64,000 nt of DNA from Robiginitomaculum sp. (GTDB lineage Bacteria; Pseudomonadota; Alphaproteobacteria; Caulobacterales; Maricaulaceae). Within the stretch, counting starts at the first letter, position 1; every line of letters starts with the position of its first letter. Where the stretch lies: NCBI GenBank assembly GCA_021647375.1, contig JAKIUV010000002.1:1-64000 (forward strand), given 5' to 3'. Of the stretch, positions 1-9,469 are shown piece after piece. The position numbers and the translations under genes are program-made. A model generated the notes under the pieces. That model was not told the DNA's origin, made no database searches, and worked only from the letters and a program-made list of their open reading frames with translations.

Positions 1-164
1 CTATTTGCGGGCTTTAAAGAAGGGCGGGAATTATGACTATGGCCCTCGCGTATAAGTCAAAATATAACGTCGATTTAACTATAATTAATAGTTTCAATTT
101 GAAATAAACTTGGTATGTAAGCGCCAAATTAGCCGAATCCTCTTTTCGGCAAGTCTCAAAATGA

Positions 165-1772
165 ATGGGCAATCTCATGGGCACTGTAGAACTTATCAAA
201 GGTCTGAACATTTCGGGCTTTGAAGGTCTGGATAATTTTCATTGGAATTGGGGGCCGGAACGTCTCTATGAAAATGCTATCACAAGTGGCGAGGGTAAAA
301 TTGCCAAAGGTGGACCACTAGTCGTCAATACTGGTAAGCACACCGGACGCTCTGCCAATGATAAATTCGTAGTCCGCGACGCAGAGACTGAAAACACCGT
401 TTGGTGGAAGGACAATGCTTCCATGACACCGGCGCAATTTGCCGTTCTTCGCGCAGATTTTGCCGCGCATATGGCTGGAAAACAATTATTTGCACAAGAA
501 ACATTTGGCGGCGCAGATTTGGATCATCGCTTGTCCGTGCAAATTGTTACTGAATTTGCTTGGCATTCTTTGTTTGTTAGGCATTTGCTCCGCATGCCGA
601 CCACGGACGAATTGAAAAATTTCGCTGCAGAGTTTACCATCATCAACCTACCAAGCTTCCAAGCTGACCCTGCCCGTCACGGCACAAATTCCGAAACGGT
701 TATTGCGGTTAATATGAGCGAACGTCTAGTTCTCATTGGCGGCACCTCCTATGCGGGCGAGACCAAGAAATCCGTGTTCAGCATACTCAATTACCTCCTG
801 CCCGCCAAACGCGTCATGCCCATGCACTGCTCGGTGAATGTAGATGACAATGACAATGCCGCCGTATTTTTCGGCCTGTCCGGCACGGGTAAAACCACCC
901 TATCCGCTAATCCTGAACGCACGCTTATCGGCGACGATGAACATGGTTGGTCGGAAAACGGATTGTTCAATTTTGAAGGCGGCTGCTACGCCAAAATGAT
1001 TAAGTTGTCCGAGGAGGCCGAGCCGGAAATTTTCGCCACCACAAAAATGTGGGGAACCGTGCTTGAGAATGTGGTCATGGACGAGCAAACCCGCGAACTT
1101 GACTTTAATGACGGCAGTTTGGCCGAAAACTCTCGCGGTGCCTACCCCCTGTCCGCCATCCCCAATGCGCGGCTGGATTCGCGCTGTGGACAGCCTAATA
1201 ATATCATCATGTTGACGGCTGATGCTTTCGGTGTCTTACCGCCAATTGCGCGCCTAACCCCTGCCCAAGCCATGTATCACTTCCTCTCTGGCTACACCGC
1301 AAAAGTGGCTGGCACGGAAAAGGGTGTTACCGAGCCTACGGCGACTTTCTCTGCTTGTTTCGGCGCGCCGTTTATGCCGCGTCACCCAGCCGTTTACGGC
1401 GAGCTTCTGCGTGACCTTATTGCCGAACACAAAGTCGGGTGCTGGTTGGTCAATACGGGCTGGACGGCGGGGCCATATGGCACTGGATACCGTATGCCCA
1501 TCAAGGCAACCCGCACTATGCTCAATGCCGCCTTGGACGGTAGCTTGAACAAAGGTCAATTTCGTGTGGACGAAAACTTTGGTTTTGAAGTGCCAGTTTC
1601 TGTTGCCGGCATTGATGATGCCTTATTCCAGCCGCGCTCTACTTGGGCGGACGGCGCCGCATATGATGCCCAAGCGCAAAAACTTGTTGGTATGTTTATT
1701 GATAATTTCGCCAAATTTGAAAACCGTGTTGGTGCCGAAATAAAAGCGGCAGCCCCGATTTTAGCGGCCTGA
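165..1772 (+). CDS. pckA: Phosphoenolpyruvate carboxykinase (ATP)
   Basis: Converts oxaloacetate plus ATP to phosphoenolpyruvate, CO2 and ADP in the cytosol, the entry step of gluconeogenesis. The 535-residue product has the usual length of bacterial ATP-type enzymes. It carries the P-loop GLSGTGKTTLSA followed by the metal-binding stretch IGDDEHGWSENG, and the N-terminal substrate region NTGKHTGRSANDKF is typical of the family. The start is uncertain: no good Shine-Dalgarno sequence precedes the first ATG, and an in-frame ATG lies four codons later at 177. The gene stands alone, with a hairpin after its stop. Family assignment is very secure. Confidence 0.96.
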   Translation: MGNLMGTVELIKGLNISGFEGLDNFHWNWGPERLYENAITSGEGKIAKGGPLVVNTGKHTGRSANDKFVVRDAETENTVWWKDNASMTPAQFAVLRADFAAHMAGKQLFAQETFGGADLDHRLSVQIVTEFAWHSLFVRHLLRMPTTDELKNFAAEFTIINLPSFQADPARHGTNSETVIAVNMSERLVLIGGTSYAGETKKSVFSILNYLLPAKRVMPMHCSVNVDDNDNAAVFFGLSGTGKTTLSANPERTLIGDDEHGWSENGLFNFEGGCYAKMIKLSEEAEPEIFATTKMWGTVLENVVMDEQTRELDFNDGSLAENSRGAYPLSAIPNARLDSRCGQPNNIIMLTADAFGVLPPIARLTPAQAMYHFLSGYTAKVAGTEKGVTEPTATFSACFGAPFMPRHPAVYGELLRDLIAEHKVGCWLVNTGWTAGPYGTGYRMPIKATRTMLNAALDGSLNKGQFRVDENFGFEVPVSVAGIDDALFQPRSTWADGAAYDAQAQKLVGMFIDNFAKFENRVGAEIKAAAPILAA

Positions 1773-1786
1773 GCATCGTGCGTTAA

Positions 1787-1823
1787 GTAATCCACCGCAA
1801 GGTGGCCGCCAATGGTGGGTTAC
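1787..1823. terminator. Hairpin between convergent pckA and carbonic anhydrase
   Basis: Nested inverted repeats fill the space between the two convergent stops. The outer arms are gtaatccacc and ggtgggttac (one mismatch), and an inner ccacc-gcaa-ggtgg hairpin lies within. No T-run follows, so a factor-independent terminator is possible but not proven. Confidence 0.4.
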
Positions 1824-1836
1824 GCGCAAAGAGGCG

Positions 1837-2496
1837 CTAATCCGCACTACTAATTTCCACCTCTTCGAAAACACCGTTTTCAACAAATAACAATCTACCC
1901 TCTATGATACTAAAATAAGCACCGAGTAGGGATAACTCGCCTGCCATTACAGCTTTTTCCACAAATGGGAAACTCATAAGATTGATGAGAGATTGGCGCA
2001 CGCCTGCATATTCCATTTGTCTTTGCTGGCTGACCTCATTTGCATCCGAAGCCATAAAATTTTTATAAGCCGCATCCAGAATTTCAACCCAATTGCCCAA
2101 AAAAGAATGCTCCGCATTTTCATCCGGATTTTTGTCTAAACTGGCAAGAAAAGCGGCGACACCGCCACAGCTTTCATGCCCCATTACAACAATCACGGAA
2201 ACCTTCATATTTGACACCGCAAATTCAATAGCGGCACTAGTGCCGTGATAGCCAGCACTAGGCTCGCACGGCGGGACAATATTGGCCACATTACGCAAGA
2301 TAAACATTTCTCCGGGGTGGGCGTTGAAAACCGCACTTGGACTGACACGACTGTCTACACAAGAAATAACCAACACTTCCGGGCTTTGCCCTTCCGTACC
2401 AAGCTGCTCATATAGTTCTTTTTGACGGCCATAATTGCCTGCGCGAAAATTCTGATAGCCCGTTACAAGGTTTTGTTTCCACTTGGGAATTGTCAT
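1837..2496 (-). CDS. Beta-class carbonic anhydrase
   Basis: Interconverts CO2 and bicarbonate in the cytoplasm. The 219-residue protein shows the beta-class zinc site: Cys46 with the Asp48/Arg50 dyad in SCVDSRVSP, then His107 and Cys110 in GHESCGG. Length is normal for the family and there is no signal peptide. Its ATG overlaps the TAA of the upstream sugar dehydrogenase gene (TAATG), so the two are probably translationally coupled although the functions are not obviously linked. Bicarbonate supply for carboxylases is a plausible role. Confidence 0.93.
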   Translation of the reverse strand: MTIPKWKQNLVTGYQNFRAGNYGRQKELYEQLGTEGQSPEVLVISCVDSRVSPSAVFNAHPGEMFILRNVANIVPPCEPSAGYHGTSAAIEFAVSNMKVSVIVVMGHESCGGVAAFLASLDKNPDENAEHSFLGNWVEILDAAYKNFMASDANEVSQQRQMEYAGVRQSLINLMSFPFVEKAVMAGELSLLGAYFSIIEGRLLFVENGVFEEVEISSAD

Positions 2497-3713
2497 TATT
2501 TTTCCTTCTTTTTCGTTAGTTTCAATATTTGGCTTGGCCCGTTTTGCACCACATAAATTGCCCCAGCATCAATAGTCCCTTTTGGCCCCATCGTGATGTC
2601 GCGCACCCGCCCTTTGTCTTTAAGAAAAATTTGTTCGGAGATATATTGATCTCCATCAAGTTTTATCAACCGTACTTCTCTATATTTCAAAGCCCCCGCC
2701 AGTAAATACCCGTTCCACTCTTTGAACATATCCCCGGACACGGCCTCTATCCCAGTGACAGCAATGGATGGCGTCCACTGGCTAACGGGTTGTGCCATAC
2801 CGTCCATATGGGTGTAAGGGGTTAGCTCTGTACCCGAATAATTGCGGCCATAGGAAATCACTGGCCAGCCATAATTAACACCGCTCTTGATGATATTCAA
2901 CTCGTCTCCACCCTTGGGGCCGTGTTCCGTCGCCCACAATACGCCGTCCGCCCAAACCAAGCCTTGGGGGTTGCGATTACCATAACTGTAAATGGACGGA
3001 TAGGCACCTGCCTGATCCACAAATGGATTGTCTTTGGGCACACGACCGTCTCGCATCAATCTATGGATTTTACCATTAGGCCGCGTCACGTCTTGCGCCA
3101 AATTCATTTTACCCCGGTCGCCAATAGAAAAGAACACATGCCCCTTATCGTCAAAGGTAATCCGTGAGCCAAAATGTACCCGGCCTTTAATATAATGCTC
3201 AGGTTTGGCCGCAAATAAAACTTGCTCATCACCCCAGACATTGCCCGTTAATTTACCGCGCACCAATTTGGTCATGGCTTTGTCCGAACCCGGTTCTAGG
3301 GGGTGGGAAAATGTCAAATATATCCAGCCATTATCACTATAATCAGGGTCAATCGCCACATCCAGTAAACCGCCCTGCCCGCCGCTCCAAACCTCCGGCG
3401 TGCCGACGATGGGCTTGTCTTGTAACTTTCCGTCCACCACAAGCCTAAGCCGCCCGGATTTTTCCGTTATAAGCGCAGTTTTAGAATCAAGAAACTCCAA
3501 CGCCCAAGGGGTTTTTAGGCCGCTTACCCACACGGTCACATCTAATACATCTTGGGGTATTTCTGGAGCATCCGTTGCAGACTTGGTTGGCTCGGCTTTA
3601 GCGGGGGCGTTATGGCCCAGTTGGGGCTGAGTTTGAGCGCGGGCGAAAAAATAAACAATTAGACTAAAAGCCAATATTGCTAAGAAAACCAGTCCAAATT
3701 TTGATTTAAGCAT
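2496..3713 (-). CDS. PQQ-dependent sugar (aldose) dehydrogenase-like beta-propeller
   Basis: Soluble-type PQQ glucose/aldose dehydrogenase family, which oxidises sugars in the periplasm. The 405-residue protein begins with an uncleaved or signal-type hydrophobic segment (about residues 5-24) and a Thr/Ala/Pro-rich linker. The propeller body follows, with family signatures such as WALEFL, GLLDVAIDPDY, NGWIYLTFS, GSRITFDDKGHVFFSIGDRG and NRNPQGL. The substrate is not evident. No PQQ biosynthesis genes are in this window, so cofactor supply is unknown. AGGCGG precedes the ATG. It shares a transcript with carbonic anhydrase and diverges from the M28 peptidase gene. Confidence 0.85.
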   Translation of the reverse strand: MLKSKFGLVFLAILAFSLIVYFFARAQTQPQLGHNAPAKAEPTKSATDAPEIPQDVLDVTVWVSGLKTPWALEFLDSKTALITEKSGRLRLVVDGKLQDKPIVGTPEVWSGGQGGLLDVAIDPDYSDNGWIYLTFSHPLEPGSDKAMTKLVRGKLTGNVWGDEQVLFAAKPEHYIKGRVHFGSRITFDDKGHVFFSIGDRGKMNLAQDVTRPNGKIHRLMRDGRVPKDNPFVDQAGAYPSIYSYGNRNPQGLVWADGVLWATEHGPKGGDELNIIKSGVNYGWPVISYGRNYSGTELTPYTHMDGMAQPVSQWTPSIAVTGIEAVSGDMFKEWNGYLLAGALKYREVRLIKLDGDQYISEQIFLKDKGRVRDITMGPKGTIDAGAIYVVQNGPSQILKLTKKKEK

Positions 3714-3801
3714 GAAATCCGCCTTTCTTCGTGATTTGACACACTGACCATTGTCTATAATGTTCTACCCTATACACAAAACGTGATACAGGGAAATAAA
3801 A

Positions 3802-5184
3802 ATGAAACTTTCGGCTATATTGTCCTTGGTCGGCGCACTTTATTTAGTTCCAAATATTTGCGCCGCCGGGGAGGCTTCTATCACCGCCCCGCCCTCCGAA
3901 GTTATGGCGCTTTACGATATAGCTACTGCCCCGTCCGCTGATCGTATCCAAAAAAACATTCAGACCTTGGTGGACTTTGGCACTCGCCATACCTTGTCGG
4001 AAACCAAGTCCGACACACGCGGAATTGGCGCAGCACGTCGCTGGATTTTCGCCGAGTTCGAAAAGATTTCCAAAGACTGCGGTGGTTGTCTTGAGGTGAT
4101 ATATGTATCGGATATTATCAAAGGCGAGCGCCGTATCCCCGACCCCATCAATGTCGTCAATGTCTTGGCCATACAGCGCGGCACGCTTGACCCGAACCGC
4201 TATGTGATGATGAGCGGCGATATAGACAGCCGCGTCACCGACCCTATGAACGGCACATCCGACAGCCCCGGCGCCAATGATAATGCGTCGGGTATGGCAG
4301 GCGTCCTCGAAGCCGCGCGCATACTCTCGAAGAAAAAATATGCAGGCTCTATCATTTATGCTGGCTTGTCGGGCGAAGAACAAGGCTTGTTCGGCGGTAA
4401 GATTGTCGCCGCCCATGCTCTGAAAAACGGCTGGCAGATAAAAGGCGTTCTCAATAACGATATGATCTCCAACATTTCCGGCATAGACGGTGTGGTGGAT
4501 AATAGCACGGTTCGGGTATTCTCCGAGGGCACGCGCGATAACGAAACCAAAGAAGAAGCCCGCGAACGCAGGTTCCGGGGCGGCGAGGTTGATAGCCCGT
4601 CGCGCAATCTTGCCCGCTATGTGAAAGCCATGGGCGACCAATATATGACTAATCTTGACGTGATGATGGTTTACCGTCTCGACCGTTTTGGGCGCGGCGG
4701 CCATCACCGCCCGTTCAATGCCGTCGGTATTCCCGGTGTTCGTATTATGGAAGTCCACGAGCATTATGACCGTCAACACCAAGACTTGCGCACGGAAAAC
4801 GGCACCGCTTACGGTGACACTATGGACGGGGTCAACGCCGCCTATGCCGCCAAACTCACGGCTTTGAATGCGCTGACTTTGGCGGGCATGGCGGGCGCAC
4901 CACCTTTCCCGGCCAATGTCGAGGCTGGCGGAGCGGTCAAGGCCTCTGCTACTTTGAAATGGGTATCGGCCAACGGCAAAGCCGCCAAAAACCTCATGGG
5001 CTACCGCGTTCATTGGCGCCGCACCACTGCGCCGGAATGGACGCATTCGCGTTTTGTCGGCAAAGTTAGCGAATATACTTTCACCAACATGGTGGTGGAT
5101 AATTACTATTTCGGCGTCTCCGCAGTCGCCAAAGACGGCAACGAAACCCCGGTGGTTTTCCCCGGCGCCGCAGGCAGGTTTTAA
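3802..5184 (+). CDS. M28-family exported peptidase with C-terminal fibronectin type III domain
   Basis: A 460-residue exported metallopeptidase-like protein with a signal peptide ending near CAAG (about residue 22). The M28 aminopeptidase fold follows: GDIDS (139-143), GANDNASG with Asp160, the catalytic Glu pair GEEQGLFGG (Glu192/193), NNDMIS with Asp220, HHRPFNAVGIPGV, and a late His near 326. A Fn3-like domain fills about 366-456. The first zinc ligand, normally His in the GAHYDS-type motif, is Asp140 here; Asp can bind zinc, but this departs from the classical site. It has its own divergent promoter region and is followed in the same direction by the amidohydrolase. Confidence 0.85.
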   Translation: MKLSAILSLVGALYLVPNICAAGEASITAPPSEVMALYDIATAPSADRIQKNIQTLVDFGTRHTLSETKSDTRGIGAARRWIFAEFEKISKDCGGCLEVIYVSDIIKGERRIPDPINVVNVLAIQRGTLDPNRYVMMSGDIDSRVTDPMNGTSDSPGANDNASGMAGVLEAARILSKKKYAGSIIYAGLSGEEQGLFGGKIVAAHALKNGWQIKGVLNNDMISNISGIDGVVDNSTVRVFSEGTRDNETKEEARERRFRGGEVDSPSRNLARYVKAMGDQYMTNLDVMMVYRLDRFGRGGHHRPFNAVGIPGVRIMEVHEHYDRQHQDLRTENGTAYGDTMDGVNAAYAAKLTALNALTLAGMAGAPPFPANVEAGGAVKASATLKWVSANGKAAKNLMGYRVHWRRTTAPEWTHSRFVGKVSEYTFTNMVVDNYYFGVSAVAKDGNETPVVFPGAAGRF

Positions 5185-5293
5185 TGGACTGCGAGCAGAT
5201 TTTAGGACGGCACACTACCCCTTACAGGGGAAATTCGATGACATTATACCGCATTCACGCACATATTAGCTTAAATATAGGAGTTCCCAAATC

Positions 5294-8200
5294 ATGACCA
5301 CAGCCCTTAAATTAGCACTCGGTGTTAGCCTGACCGCGATATTTTTCGCATCTGTACCAGCCTCTGCTCAAGAGGCAAAAGATAAAGAAAAACCGAAATG
5401 GGATGTCTCGAATCCGCCGGGCGAAAAACATGATGTTAAAATTGACACCACAACAGGTACGTGGATGAGCTTGGATGTTAGCCCGGACGGGAAAACCATA
5501 GCTTTTGACCTGTTAGGTGACATCTATACAATGCCGATAAAAGGCGGGCAAGCCACCTCTATTGCATCTGGTATGGCATGGGAAATCCAGCCCCGGTTTT
5601 CACCGGACGGTAAGCGGATTGCCTTTACATCCGACCGAGGCGGGGCAGATAACATTTGGACTATGGACACGGACGGTACCAACCCGCACCAAGTTACCAA
5701 GGAAAAATTCAGACTTCTCAACAATCCAACTTGGACACCAGACGGGCGCTTCATTGCGGCGCGCAAGCATTTCACAACCAGTCGGTCTCTCGGAACTGGC
5801 GAGATTTGGCTTTACCACACCAGTGGCGGCGGCGGCGTGAAATTGGTTAAGCGTCCAGGCAAAAGCTTCCAAAAAGAACTGGGCGAACCCATGTTCGCAC
5901 CGGACGGGAAGTCGATTTATTTTTCCAAAAACACGACACCCGGCAACCGGTTTATTTACGCACAGGATTCCAACACGACCCTGTTCGAAATCCTAGAATA
6001 TAATATGGAGAACGGCGAAACTAGTACCGCCGTCAGCGGCTTTGGCGGCAGTGTACGCCCTACCCCGTCTCCGGATGGAAAAACAATGGCGTTTGTGCGC
6101 CGTGAACGCGCCAAAAGCAAATTGTATCTAAAAGATATGGAATCTGGCAGGGAACGGAAAATCTTTGATGATCTTGACCAAGATATGCAAGAAACCTGGG
6201 CCGTGCACGGCGTTTATCCAAATATGGACTGGACACCGGACGGCCAAAGTCTGGTGTTTTGGGCCGGCGGAAAAATCCGCCGCTATAATATGAAAACCGA
6301 CCAGGTCAGCACCGTTCCGTTTCATGTCAAAGACACACGCACGGTGATAAAACCACCACGTCCAAAAGTCGAAGTTTCTCCGGACACGGTTGACGCTAAA
6401 ATGATTAAATTCACCCAAGTATCTCCAGACGGCAAGAACGTCGTTTTTGAGGCTTTTGGAAAACTATATGTTAAATCTTTGCCAAATGGCACCCCGCAGC
6501 GCCTGACCAAATGGTCGGACGACGTCAGAGAGTTATTCCCGTCTTGGTCACGCAATAGCAAAAAACTGGTATTTGTTTCCTGGCAAGACGACCAGCTTGG
6601 CTCACTTCATGTATGGAATGCTAGAGACCGTAAAACCCGCAAAATTACCAATAAGCCCGGGCATTTTTCGCGCCCGGCATTCTCCCCAAGCGGCGACATC
6701 ATTGCCTTTGAAAAAAAAGCAGGCGGGTATTTAACCTCCGGGGAATGGTCATCGGATACCGGGCTTTATGTGATGCCAACGGCTGGCGGAGGCATGCAGC
6801 GGTTTAGCAAATCCGGGGAACAACCGCACTTCGCCGCGCGGGGTAACCGGGTGTTTTTCACCAAAAACACAGATGAAAGCCGCACCTTGGTCAGCACAAA
6901 TTTGGACGGCGAAGCCGAACGTAACCATGTTTCATCCAAATTGGCGCAAGTCTTTATGATTTCGCCTAATGGTGAAAACATTGCCTTTAGGGAAAACTAT
7001 AACCTCTTTGTTATGCCCGCACTGACTGGGCCGCAAAATGTTGGCACCGGTCCAAAAGCAAAAGCTTTGCCTGTGACCAAGGTGAGTACAGGCGGTTCAC
7101 AATACCCCAGTTGGTCGAACAATGGTGCAACGATAAATTGGAGCTTGGGGCCGAAACTTTTTAGTGCCGAAATAAAGGAGGCGATTGCCAATGATGACTT
7201 CGAACCACCTACCAAAGGTATCCCGCTAAAAGCCAGCCGCAAAGCCGACCGCCCGAGCGGACTAATTGCTATCACGGGTGCGCGCATTATTACCATGAAC
7301 AACAAGGACGGCGGCGTCATTGAAGACGGCATCATCCTGATTAAAGACAACCGCATCAAAGCTGTGGGCACCGCAGACGACATCACCATCCCCAAGACCG
7401 CCAAGACACTCGATGCGCGTGGTAAAACTATCATACCGGGTCTGGTCGACGCCCATGCCCACGGCGCACAATCTACAGACAGTATAATCCCAAACCAAAA
7501 CTGGTCAGCCATTGCCCATTTGGCCTTTGGCGTAACCACTATACACGACCCATCGTCGCGGGCAGACCATATTTTCGCAGCTTCTGAAATGCAGCGGGCT
7601 GGCATGATATTAGCTCCGCGCACATTCTCCACAGGCGAGGTTATCTACGGCGCCAAAGCCCCAGGCTTCTTTGCTAATATTGACAACGAAGATGATGCCA
7701 AAGAACACATTGCTCGCCTGAAAGCTCAAGGTGCATTTAGCGTTAAAAACTATAACCAACCCCGCCGCGAGCAACGCCAACAAGTGGTCACCGCCGCTAG
7801 GGAAGCCAATATCGCCGTTGTTGCCGAGGGTGGATCATTGTTCCATATGGATTTGTCTATGGTCGCGGACGGCAATACCGGTATCGAGCATAACCTGCCA
7901 CAGTCGGAATTATACGACGATGTCATACAATTTTACAGTCAAACTGAGGTCGGTTATACCCCGACTTTGGGCGTGACTTATGGCGGCATTCGCGGTGAGA
8001 GTTATTATTACCAAAAAGACGATGTCTGGAAGCATCCACTCCTATCCAAACATGTGCCGCCCCACGTTTTGCAACCCGCCTCTGTGCGCCGCCAAAAAGC
8101 ACCGGACGCTGATTACGCAGACGCCATGAGCGCGGCCACGGCCAAAAAATTGGCGGAAGCTGGTGTACCTGTTAGCATAGGTGCGCACGGACAGCGCGAA

Positions 8201-8500
8201 GGTCTGGGTTCCCACTGGGAGATGTGGAGTTTTGTGCGCGGCGGTATGTCGCCCTTACAAGCTCTGAGCGCGGCGACAATTACACCTGCCGAGCATCTTG
8301 GCTATGATGATGATATTGGCTCTTTACAGGTTGGCAAGTTAGCGGATCTCATCATCATTGATGGCAATCCATTGGACGATATTCGCACCTCGGATAATAT
8401 TGAGCATGTCATGCTCGGCGGGCGGCTATACAAAGCCGACACCATGGAAGAAATCCTGAGCGGCGACAGTAAACTGACCCCGTATTACTGGGAGAAGTAA
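5294..8500 (+). CDS. Exported TolB/PD40-propeller plus amidohydrolase fusion protein
   Basis: A 1068-residue secreted or periplasmic protein with a signal peptide ending at SAQEA (about residue 26). The N-terminal two-thirds is built of PD40/TolB-like beta-propeller repeats, each marked by SPDGK- or TPDG-type turns. From about residue 655 an imidazolonepropionase-like amidohydrolase begins: the metal-binding HxH is in GLVDAHAHG near 718-724, and the C-terminal KLADLIIIDGNPLDD stretch is typical. The family cleaves cyclic amides or dipeptides such as prolyl compounds, but the substrate cannot be told here. TAGGAG precedes the ATG. It may form a peptide-scavenging pair with the upstream M28 enzyme (inference). 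Confidence 0.85.
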   Translation: MTTALKLALGVSLTAIFFASVPASAQEAKDKEKPKWDVSNPPGEKHDVKIDTTTGTWMSLDVSPDGKTIAFDLLGDIYTMPIKGGQATSIASGMAWEIQPRFSPDGKRIAFTSDRGGADNIWTMDTDGTNPHQVTKEKFRLLNNPTWTPDGRFIAARKHFTTSRSLGTGEIWLYHTSGGGGVKLVKRPGKSFQKELGEPMFAPDGKSIYFSKNTTPGNRFIYAQDSNTTLFEILEYNMENGETSTAVSGFGGSVRPTPSPDGKTMAFVRRERAKSKLYLKDMESGRERKIFDDLDQDMQETWAVHGVYPNMDWTPDGQSLVFWAGGKIRRYNMKTDQVSTVPFHVKDTRTVIKPPRPKVEVSPDTVDAKMIKFTQVSPDGKNVVFEAFGKLYVKSLPNGTPQRLTKWSDDVRELFPSWSRNSKKLVFVSWQDDQLGSLHVWNARDRKTRKITNKPGHFSRPAFSPSGDIIAFEKKAGGYLTSGEWSSDTGLYVMPTAGGGMQRFSKSGEQPHFAARGNRVFFTKNTDESRTLVSTNLDGEAERNHVSSKLAQVFMISPNGENIAFRENYNLFVMPALTGPQNVGTGPKAKALPVTKVSTGGSQYPSWSNNGATINWSLGPKLFSAEIKEAIANDDFEPPTKGIPLKASRKADRPSGLIAITGARIITMNNKDGGVIEDGIILIKDNRIKAVGTADDITIPKTAKTLDARGKTIIPGLVDAHAHGAQSTDSIIPNQNWSAIAHLAFGVTTIHDPSSRADHIFAASEMQRAGMILAPRTFSTGEVIYGAKAPGFFANIDNEDDAKEHIARLKAQGAFSVKNYNQPRREQRQQVVTAAREANIAVVAEGGSLFHMDLSMVADGNTGIEHNLPQSELYDDVIQFYSQTEVGYTPTLGVTYGGIRGESYYYQKDDVWKHPLLSKHVPPHVLQPASVRRQKAPDADYADAMSAATAKKLAEAGVPVSIGAHGQREGLGSHWEMWSFVRGGMSPLQALSAATITPAEHLGYDDDIGSLQVGKLADLIIIDGNPLDDIRTSDNIEHVMLGGRLYKADTMEEILSGDSKLTPYYWEK

Positions 8501-8516
8501 GCAGGAGAAATAAGCA

Positions 8517-9008
8517 TTGGGCATGGTAAGCGCCTGGTTTTACGCCTATAATCCGCCTATGGTTTTGTTTCTTTTCGCATCTGTCTTATTGGGCGGCTTG
8601 GTCGCACTATCAGTGATTGATTTTCGCACTATGATTTTGCCGGATGTTTTGACCTTGCCGCTAATTGGCCTGGGTTTGGCATTTGCCTATTGGCAGGACG
8701 TGTTTTTGAACGGCATCATTGGAGCGGTTATCGGCTATAGCGGGTTGGTGGCTCTTGAACTCGCCTATAAGAAGTTTCGAGGTGTCGACGGGCTTGGGCG
8801 CGGGGATGCTAAATTACTGGCTGCGGGCGGGGCGTGGTGCGGCTGGGCTGGATTGCCCTTTATACTGCTGATTGCCAGCGCATTTGGGCTTGTACATGCA
8901 TTATTCTTAAGCAGAAGCGGCGAACCAGCAGATAACAAATTGCCCTTTGGCCCCCATTTAGCACTGGGAATATTCTTGTCTTGGTTGGCATTATTTGTAC
9001 TTAGCTAA
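8517..9008 (+). CDS. gspO: A24 prepilin peptidase, short form
   Basis: An inner-membrane aspartic protease that cleaves the leader of type IV pilin-like proteins, here the pseudopilins GspG-K. In 163 residues it has several membrane segments and both catalytic aspartates: the first in IDFRTMILPD, the second in the GRGDAK (GxGD) motif. The usual N-terminal methyltransferase domain with its CxxC zinc motifs is absent, as in minimal A24 enzymes. The start is a TTG at 8517 preceded by AGGAG nine bases upstream; the in-frame ATG at 8523 is less well spaced. Its stop overlaps that of the last gene of the convergent gsp operon by four bases. Confidence 0.85.
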   Translation: MGMVSAWFYAYNPPMVLFLFASVLLGGLVALSVIDFRTMILPDVLTLPLIGLGLAFAYWQDVFLNGIIGAVIGYSGLVALELAYKKFRGVDGLGRGDAKLLAAGGAWCGWAGLPFILLIASAFGLVHALFLSRSGEPADNKLPFGPHLALGIFLSWLALFVLS

Positions 9009-9469
9009 CGGCAAACATAAACACCCGACACGGGTTGAATTTCTTCCCATGCGCCCGGCTTTTGGGTTTTAATACGGGCATTTGTAATGCGTCTGCCGCC
9101 CTCTAGCATGTCCGCAAAGTCACCTTTAACATGAAAGACCATATAACCGTCGTGCCTATAGGCAATGTCCAAGCCCGGGGCGTCGTCCATATTGTTTGTG
9201 TTCTGGTTGGTGGATAAAGTTATTTCGGTTTCACCAGCATAATATTTAGCCTCGGCGCTCCCCTGCTTTTGAAAAAATACGAATGTACGCGGAAAATTGT
9301 CCGTCCAAAAGAACACGCCGCACTCACCCGATCGCAGTTCTTGCGCCGCCAAGCCGTCTGCTGATGTAATGGTCTGTTGTTTTTTGGCCGTGTTATTTGC
9401 ATCAATACTTGCGCACGCGCTTAGGGAAAGAACGATCAATACTAAAACTAATGCGCTCAGCCCTCTCAT
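9005..9469 (-). CDS. Small lipoprotein at the end of the type II secretion operon
   Basis: A 154-residue protein with a type II signal peptide whose lipobox is LSLSAC (Cys19). I do not recognise the mature part, which contains two cysteines (in RSGECGVFF and the C-terminal VYVCR). It overlaps gspM by four bases and is the last gene of the operon, the position often held by gspN or by a pilotin-like gspS. No GspN similarity is apparent. A role as T2SS accessory or pilotin lipoprotein is an inference from position and lipidation only. Confidence 0.6.
   Translation of the reverse strand: MRGLSALVLVLIVLSLSACASIDANNTAKKQQTITSADGLAAQELRSGECGVFFWTDNFPRTFVFFQKQGSAEAKYYAGETEITLSTNQNTNNMDDAPGLDIAYRHDGYMVFHVKGDFADMLEGGRRITNARIKTQKPGAWEEIQPVSGVYVCR

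Noticed and set aside
14..211. A 65-codon open frame on the minus strand at the left edge
   Set aside because: It overlaps the pckA start and has no family features or initiation signal.
3844..5046. A 400-codon open frame on the minus strand opposite the M28 peptidase gene
   Set aside because: The plus-strand frame has a signal peptide, M28 motifs and an Fn3 domain. The minus frame is a mirror of its codon use, with no Shine-Dalgarno sequence and no recognisable domain.
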